From NCBI GenBank assembly GCA_934486825.1, contig CAKSQF010000009.1, positions 1-64,000 of the forward strand: a DNA stretch of 64,000 nt, given 5' to 3'. Made by a program: the position numbers and the translations under genes. The stretch's first letter is position 1; each line of letters starts with the position of its first letter. This document shows, piece after piece, positions 59,101-64,000 of the stretch. This DNA comes from an uncultured Eubacteriales bacterium. Lineage in GTDB: Bacteria > Bacillota > Clostridia > Oscillospirales > CAG-272. The notes under the pieces are model-generated. The model had not been told where the DNA came from and searched no databases. It worked only from the letters and a program-made list of their open reading frames with translations.

Positions 59101-60555
59101 ATGAGCAGCTTAAGAGAAGAGTGCGGAGTTTTCGGGATATATTCGTCCGAAAGCACCGACATTGCACACACAGCCTACTATGGTTTATTTGCACTTCAGC
59201 ACCGCGGACAGGAGTCGTGCGGAATCGTGGTAAACGATGACGGAGTATTTGCGTCATACAAGGACACGGGTCTTGTAAACGACGTATTTACTCCCGACAT
59301 TCTGAACAGATTCGGCAAGGGTCAGATCGCAGTCGGGCATGTCCGCTACGGCACGACAGGCACAAACGACCGCAACAACGCACAACCGATCGTCGTAAAC
59401 CACATCAAGGGAAAAATCGCGCTTGCGCACAACGGCAATCTCACAAACTCGGGTGAGCTCCGTCACGAGCTTGAGCTTCAGGGCTCGATATTCCACACAA
59501 CAAGCGACACCGAGGTAATATCCTACATCATCACAAAGGAGCGCCTGACCGCGCCGTCGATCGAAGATGCGGTCAACCGTGCAATGAACAGAATACGCGG
59601 CGCGTACTCGCTTGTTATTATGTCTCCTTCAAAGCTGATTGCGGTCCGCGACGAAAACGGATTCCGTCCGCTTTGCTACGGAAAAACCGACGACGGACGT
59701 TACATTGTCGCTTCCGAAAGCTGTGCGCTCGATTCGGTAGGCGCCCGATACATACGGGACATAAAGCCGGGTGAGATCGTGATCTTCGGCAGGGACGGTG
59801 TAAGATCGATCGAAGACCACTGCGGTCGCGCCCCCGGTTCGCTCTGCGTATTCGAATACATCTATTTCGCAAGACCCGATTCGGTGATCGACGGATGCTG
59901 TGTACACACCGCAAGAATGAACGCGGGTGCCTTTCTCGCACTTGAACACCCCGTACAGGCAGATGTTGTCATCGGAGTACCCGACAGCGGGATCGATGCC
60001 GCAATCGGCTATGCAAAGCAGTCGGGAATCCCGTACGAACTCGGATTTATAAAAAACAAATACATCGGGCGCACATTCATAGCCCCCGGTCAACAGAGCC
60101 GCGAGGACAGGGTTAAGATCAAACTCAATCCGATATCGTCGGTCGTCAGGAACAAAAGAGTGGTAATGATCGACGATTCGATTGTCAGAGGCACGACCAG
60201 TGCCCGCATTGTCGGGCTTCTGCGTGAGGCGGGTGCAAAGGAAATACACATGAGAGTATCCGCTCCTCCTTTTCTCAACCCGTGCTATTACGGCACCGAC
60301 ATTGATTCAAGAGACAATCTGATCGCCTGCAAATACACGCTTGACGAAATAAAGGAAAAGATCGGCGTTGATTCGCTCGGCTATCTGAGCATTGAAAGCG
60401 TCCGCCGCATTGCCAAGGGGATAAACGGCAGCGGGTACTGCTGTGCATGTTTTGACGGCAATTATCCGACCGAAATACCGAAATCGCCGATGAAAAACAG
60501 GTTTGAGACAAAAATCAGTGAAAACAAAGAAAAACAGACACAGGAGGGAAAGTAA
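59101..60555 (+). CDS. purF: Amidophosphoribosyltransferase
   Basis: 484 residues. The glutaminase begins at Cys8 (REECGVFGIY) after a short leader that is probably cleaved, as in the Bacillus-type enzyme. LQHRGQESCGI and the phosphoribosyltransferase loop VVMIDDSIVRGTTSARIV (about 360) complete the picture. It commits PRPP to purines, using glutamine. ATG 59101 follows CGGAGG; the longer frame from 59065 starts inside purC. Cysteines suited to an Fe-S cluster are near the C-terminus (YCCACF). Confidence 0.95.
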   Translation: MSSLREECGVFGIYSSESTDIAHTAYYGLFALQHRGQESCGIVVNDDGVFASYKDTGLVNDVFTPDILNRFGKGQIAVGHVRYGTTGTNDRNNAQPIVVNHIKGKIALAHNGNLTNSGELRHELELQGSIFHTTSDTEVISYIITKERLTAPSIEDAVNRAMNRIRGAYSLVIMSPSKLIAVRDENGFRPLCYGKTDDGRYIVASESCALDSVGARYIRDIKPGEIVIFGRDGVRSIEDHCGRAPGSLCVFEYIYFARPDSVIDGCCVHTARMNAGAFLALEHPVQADVVIGVPDSGIDAAIGYAKQSGIPYELGFIKNKYIGRTFIAPGQQSREDRVKIKLNPISSVVRNKRVVMIDDSIVRGTTSARIVGLLREAGAKEIHMRVSAPPFLNPCYYGTDIDSRDNLIACKYTLDEIKEKIGVDSLGYLSIESVRRIAKGINGSGYCCACFDGNYPTEIPKSPMKNRFETKISENKEKQTQEGK

Positions 60556-60556
60556 A

Positions 60557-61606
60557 ATGACAAACTCACAGTCAGAGGCATATGCAAAGGCAGGCGTTGA
60601 CATCACTGCGGGATACCGGGCGGTTGAGCTTATGAAAAAGCATATTGCGCGGACGGCAACCGCCGGAGTCGGTTCCGACATCGGCGGCTTCGGCGGTCTT
60701 TTCGATCTCGGCGATCTTGCGGCGGTCGGAATAAGTCATCCGGTCCTCGTCAGCGGCACCGACGGCGTCGGCACAAAGCTTAAGCTTGCATTTCTTACCG
60801 ACAGACACGACACGGTCGGTATCGACTGCGTTGCAATGTGTGTAAACGACATAATCTGCTGCGGCGCACGCCCTCTCTTCTTCCTTGATTACATAGCATG
60901 CGGAAAGAACAGACCCGAACGTATTGCCGACATAGTCAAGGGTGTCTGCGACGGGTGCGTACAGGCAGGGGTTGCTCTGATCGGCGGAGAGACTGCCGAA
61001 ATGCCGGGCTTTTATCCGGAGGATGAGTACGATCTTGCCGGATACAGTACCGGCATCGTTGACAAAAGCAGAATAATCGACAACAGAAAAATGTCTGTCG
61101 GCGACGTAATTATCGCGCTTCGGTCAAGCGGCATCCATTCGAACGGTTTTTCGCTCGTCCGCAAGGTATTTGACATCGGTCACTGCGAGCTTGACAAGCC
61201 GATTCCCGGACTTGATATGAAAACGCTCGGCGAGGTACTTCTCACCCCGACGAAAATATACGTAAAGCCGGTGCTGGCGCTTCTTGAAAAGGTTCCGGTA
61301 CGCGGCATTTCACACATTACCGGCGGCGGCTTTTACGAAAACATCCCGCGCAGTATTCCCGAAGGTTTATGCGCCCGCATAAACCGCAGAAGCATTTCGA
61401 CTCTCCCGATCTTCGACATGATAGCAAAGCTCGGTGACATTTCCGAGCGCGACATGTTCAACACCTTCAACATGGGTGTCGGAATGAGCATTGTCGTACC
61501 CGGGGAATACGCCGACAGCGCACTCGATCTGCTGAAAGCAAACGGAGAGGATGCATACATCATCGGCGAAATTGTCAAAGCCGACGAAAGGATTGAGCTA
61601 TGCTGA
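60557..61606 (+). CDS. purM: AIR synthetase
   Basis: 349 residues. YAKAGVDITAGYRAVELMK, GGFGGLFDL, LVSGTDGVGTKLKLA, GGETAEMPGFY and HITGGGFYENIPR are the ordered PurM motifs. It closes the imidazole ring of AIR from FGAM and ATP. ATG 60557 is used because AGGAGGG lies directly before it; it starts one base after purF ends and overlaps the channel gene by 7 bases. Confidence 0.95.
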   Translation: MTNSQSEAYAKAGVDITAGYRAVELMKKHIARTATAGVGSDIGGFGGLFDLGDLAAVGISHPVLVSGTDGVGTKLKLAFLTDRHDTVGIDCVAMCVNDIICCGARPLFFLDYIACGKNRPERIADIVKGVCDGCVQAGVALIGGETAEMPGFYPEDEYDLAGYSTGIVDKSRIIDNRKMSVGDVIIALRSSGIHSNGFSLVRKVFDIGHCELDKPIPGLDMKTLGEVLLTPTKIYVKPVLALLEKVPVRGISHITGGGFYENIPRSIPEGLCARINRRSISTLPIFDMIAKLGDISERDMFNTFNMGVGMSIVVPGEYADSALDLLKANGEDAYIIGEIVKADERIELC

Positions 61607-62235
61607 GGACATTTTCCGAGAGCATCTGTGCCGGGCTTCTTATCTCGGTCGGCGGCTGTGTTTTTCTTTCGTGTGAAAACAGATATGTCGGAGCAATCCT
61701 CTTTTCTGTGGCTCTGCTCTGCATATGCTACATGGAATACTACCTTTTCACCGGGAAAATAGCCTACATCACCGACGATCGGTCGCCGGAAAACATTGCA
61801 AAGCTTTTCATCGGACTCTGCGGAAATCTGCTGTCAACCTTCCTTCTCGGCATGGTTATACGTCCGGCTATTCCGTTTATCGGCGACAACGCCGTCGGTG
61901 TTTTCGAAGCCAAGCTGTTGCAGAGCCCCGCTCAGACTGTCGTGCGCGCCGCCTTCTGCGGCATGCTCATGTATCTTGCGGTAGACATCTTCCGCAAAAA
62001 GAAAAGTCCGATCGCGATACTCTTCTGCATCCCGACATTTATTCTGAGCGGATTCGAACACTCGGTCGCAGACATGTTTTATTTCGGTGCATCCGGCATA
62101 TATGACATCAGGGCGGCGGGATTTCTGTCAGCAGTCATTATCGGAAACACTCTCGGAGCGGTCGTTCTTCCACTTCTCGAAAAGGTCCCGAAAGGACACG
62201 AACCCCGCAATTCACCGAAGAAAGGACAGTTTTGA
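61600..62235 (+). CDS. Formate/nitrite transporter (FNT) family channel
   Basis: 211 residues with about six membrane helices. GFEHSVADMFYF near residue 152 and VIIGNTLGAVVLPLL near residue 181 are FNT motifs of FocA/NirC-type pentameric channels, although the protein is shorter than FocA (about 280). It starts inside purM and is followed at once by purN, so it is a true member of the purine operon. A formate role would fit, because formate feeds 10-formyl-THF, the cofactor used by the next enzymes. Confidence 0.8.
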   Translation: MLRTFSESICAGLLISVGGCVFLSCENRYVGAILFSVALLCICYMEYYLFTGKIAYITDDRSPENIAKLFIGLCGNLLSTFLLGMVIRPAIPFIGDNAVGVFEAKLLQSPAQTVVRAAFCGMLMYLAVDIFRKKKSPIAILFCIPTFILSGFEHSVADMFYFGASGIYDIRAAGFLSAVIIGNTLGAVVLPLLEKVPKGHEPRNSPKKGQF

Positions 62236-62239
62236 TCTT

Positions 62240-62875
62240 ATGAAAAGCAAAGACACCACCGGACAGAGATATGCAAGGATTGCCGTACTGGTTTCGGGCG
62301 GAGGCACAAATCTTCAGGCACTTATTGACGCCGAAAAAAGCGGTATCCTGCACAGCGGCAGAATTGTGCTTGTGATTTCCAACAAAAGTGACGCATATGC
62401 GCTCGGAAGAGCCGTTGCCGCCGGCATACCGACCGAGGCGGTAACGGTCGGAGAATACGGCAAAGAAGGCGTTGAAAACCGCATTACAGAGTTGCTTGAA
62501 GAGTACTCTGTCGATCTTATCGTTCTTGCCGGCTTTATGCAGATACTCTCTGCCGATTTCACGAAGCGTTACGATCACCGGATCATCAACATTCATCCGT
62601 CGCTTATTCCATCCTTCTGCGGTGCCGGGTTCTACGGACTCCGGGTACATCGCGCTGCGCTTGAAAAGGGAGTAAAGGTCACCGGTGCGACCGTACATTT
62701 TGTGAACGAGATACCCGACGGCGGCGAGATCATCATGCAAAAGGCGGTAAAAGTGCGCGCCTGCGACACTCCCGAATCACTTCAAAGCCGTGTAATGAGA
62801 CTTGCGGAATGGAAGATACTCCCCGCAGCGGTCGAAAAAATATCGGAACAGATCATAAGCAAGGAGAACGTTTAA
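62240..62875 (+). CDS. purN: GAR transformylase
   Basis: 211 residues. ARIAVLVSGGGTNLQALIDA starts the fold, LAGFMQILS, INIHPSLIPSFCGAGFYG and GATVHFVNEIPDGGEI hold the folate and catalytic Asn/His/Asp residues. It adds a formyl group from 10-formyl-THF to GAR. ATG 62240 is chosen with AAAGGAC upstream; the frame from 62087 lies inside the channel gene. Confidence 0.94.
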   Translation: MKSKDTTGQRYARIAVLVSGGGTNLQALIDAEKSGILHSGRIVLVISNKSDAYALGRAVAAGIPTEAVTVGEYGKEGVENRITELLEEYSVDLIVLAGFMQILSADFTKRYDHRIINIHPSLIPSFCGAGFYGLRVHRAALEKGVKVTGATVHFVNEIPDGGEIIMQKAVKVRACDTPESLQSRVMRLAEWKILPAAVEKISEQIISKENV

Positions 62876-62876
62876 C

Positions 62877-63596
62877 ATGAATATTTACGCATCTCACGAC
62901 ATAGCCGAGCTTATCAGGGACAACAGCTATATCGGAAGAGGAATAGTTATCGGAAAAAGCGCCGACGGGCGATCTGCCTGCACCGCATACTTCATCATGG
63001 GCAGAAGCGCAAACAGCCGCAACAGGATATTTGTTGAGCAGGACGGCGCTCTTTACACAAAGCCATACGACGAAAGCAGGGTCGAAGACCCGAGCCTCAT
63101 CATATATGCTGCCATGAGGGAGTACGAAAACAGACTCATTGTTACCAACGGCGACCAGACCGACACAATATACGATGGTCTGCGTCTCGGAAAATGCTTT
63201 GCCGACTCCCTTTCATCGCGCACGTTTGAGCCTGACTATCCCAACCTCACCCCGCGTATCAGCGGCATGCTGACCTTTACCGACAATGATTTCAGTTACG
63301 AAATGAGTATTCTGAAAAGCGCGGATGAAAACGGCAGTGCGTGCAATCGCTACACCTTCTCATACACCCCGATTGCCGGACTCGGTCACTTTATACACAC
63401 ATACGGGGGCGACGGCGACCCGCTCCCCACCTTCTGCGGCGAGCCGGAGCGCGTATTGATTCCCGAAAGCATAGACGATTTTACCGGATCGTTATGGAAT
63501 TCGCTCAACTCCGACAACAAAATCTCACTTTATGTCAGGTACATCGATCTCCTGACCGGGAAATCCGAAAAGAGGCTCATCAACCGCAACAAATAA
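62877..63596 (+). CDS. purO: IMP cyclohydrolase, PurO type
   Basis: 239 residues. YIGRGIVIGKSADGRSACTAYFIMGRSANSRNRIF, then YPNLTPRISGML and RYTFSYTPIAGLGHFIHTYGGDGDPLPTF fit the PurO/IMP cyclohydrolase family, which closes FAICAR to IMP. It replaces the cyclohydrolase half of PurH. The start is one base after purN, with AAGGAGAAC. Confidence 0.88.
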   Translation: MNIYASHDIAELIRDNSYIGRGIVIGKSADGRSACTAYFIMGRSANSRNRIFVEQDGALYTKPYDESRVEDPSLIIYAAMREYENRLIVTNGDQTDTIYDGLRLGKCFADSLSSRTFEPDYPNLTPRISGMLTFTDNDFSYEMSILKSADENGSACNRYTFSYTPIAGLGHFIHTYGGDGDPLPTFCGEPERVLIPESIDDFTGSLWNSLNSDNKISLYVRYIDLLTGKSEKRLINRNK

Positions 63597-63651
63597 ATTC
63601 TAAAGAACGATATCCGAAAGGAGCCTTCTGTGAAGGCAAGGTCTGAAACAC

Positions 63652-64000
63652 ATGAAATCATTCGAACTCAAATACGGTTGCAATCCGAATCAGAAACCCG
63701 CAAGAATTTTTATGGAAAACGGTACCGATCTTCCGATCGAAATTCTCAGCGGCAAACCCGGATATATAAACTTTCTCGACGCATTCAATTCGTATCAGCT
63801 TGTAAAGGAGCTTCGCGAAGCTACCGGGCTTCCGTCGGCAACATCCTTCAAGCATGTCAGCCCGACGTCGGCGGCGGTCGGACTTCCGCTTCCGGAAAAG
63901 CTGAAAAAAGCCTGTTTCGTCGATGATATTCCGGAGCTTGACGGCTCTCCGATCGCCTGTGCATATGCAAGGGCAAGGGGAACCGACCGCATGTCCTCCT
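63652..64000 (+). CDS. AICAR transformylase, stand-alone (partial, runs off the window)
   Basis: First 116 residues of an AICAR formyltransferase without the PurH cyclohydrolase half: FELKYGCNPNQKPARIF starts it, SFKHVSPTSAAVGLPL and CAYARARGTDRMSS are the domain's substrate-binding signatures. It passes a formyl group from 10-formyl-THF to AICAR. It follows purO, which does the last step. AAGG lies 10 bases ahead of the ATG. The gene continues past base 64000. Confidence 0.9.
   Translation, partial: MKSFELKYGCNPNQKPARIFMENGTDLPIEILSGKPGYINFLDAFNSYQLVKELREATGLPSATSFKHVSPTSAAVGLPLPEKLKKACFVDDIPELDGSPIACAYARARGTDRMSS

Overview
The window looks like a chromosomal segment of a Gram-positive anaerobe of the class Clostridia, probably Oscillospirales- or Ruminococcaceae-like. 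The pointers are strong AGGAGG ribosome sites, near-consensus TTGACA-N17-TATAAT promoters, a Firmicutes-type LexA box, FeoB with a Cys-rich companion, split AICAR transformylase plus PurO, a MobP3-type mobile element, and a tiny SpoVM-like gene behind rsgA that suggests a spore former. This placement is inferred from gene content only.

Layout. 0-3.5 kb: two tandem Gfo/Idh/MocA oxidoreductases and a DMT exporter. 3.5-9.2 kb: azlCD, an SOS-type Y-family polymerase with its YolD partner, a glycolipid glycosyltransferase with plsY, and a pyridoxal kinase. 9.3-15.4 kb: a carbohydrate island with an AraC regulator divergent from an MFS transporter and a GH39 enzyme, and a convergent GH78-like enzyme and cupin. 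15.5-24.2 kb: four ABC transport units on the minus strand (an ABC-2 type exporter, a polar amino acid importer with a rearranged binding protein, and a heterodimeric exporter). 24.4-30.5 kb: a CaCA antiporter, an AraC/GyrI gene remnant, a methyltransferase, and a feoA-feoA-feoB-Cys-rich operon facing a DtxR-family repressor, with four copies of a shared palindrome around them.

30.5-45.0 kb is accessory DNA. It holds an IS200-type insertion sequence and a decayed mobilisable element: a DUF3991/Toprim primase with a foreign tail, a DUF4143 AAA ATPase under a large palindromic operator, a MobP3 relaxase with a ribbon-helix-helix partner, an oriT-like repeat region, a 5-methylcytosine methyltransferase, ArdA-like antirestriction, small unknowns, and a cargo block (esterase, 32-residue membrane protein, patatin, TIGR04076). 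It stops at the 3' end of tRNA-Gln. No integrase, coupling protein or VirB4 is present, so it is probably not self-transmissible.

45-57.5 kb is core genome: tRNA-Gln(CUG), tRNA-Pro(CGG), tmcAL, a PHP phosphoesterase, comM, pfkA, small and hypothetical genes, a DUF1294 protein, a third Gfo/Idh/MocA enzyme, a methyltransferase, rsgA and the SpoVM-like gene. 57.6-64 kb is a purine operon: a ZTP riboswitch with terminator, then purE-purC-purF-purM-[formate/nitrite-type channel]-purN-purO-AICAR transformylase, which runs off the window. These genes cover PRPP amination, GAR formylation, AIR to SAICAR, and AICAR to IMP; purD, purL and purB are not in the window.
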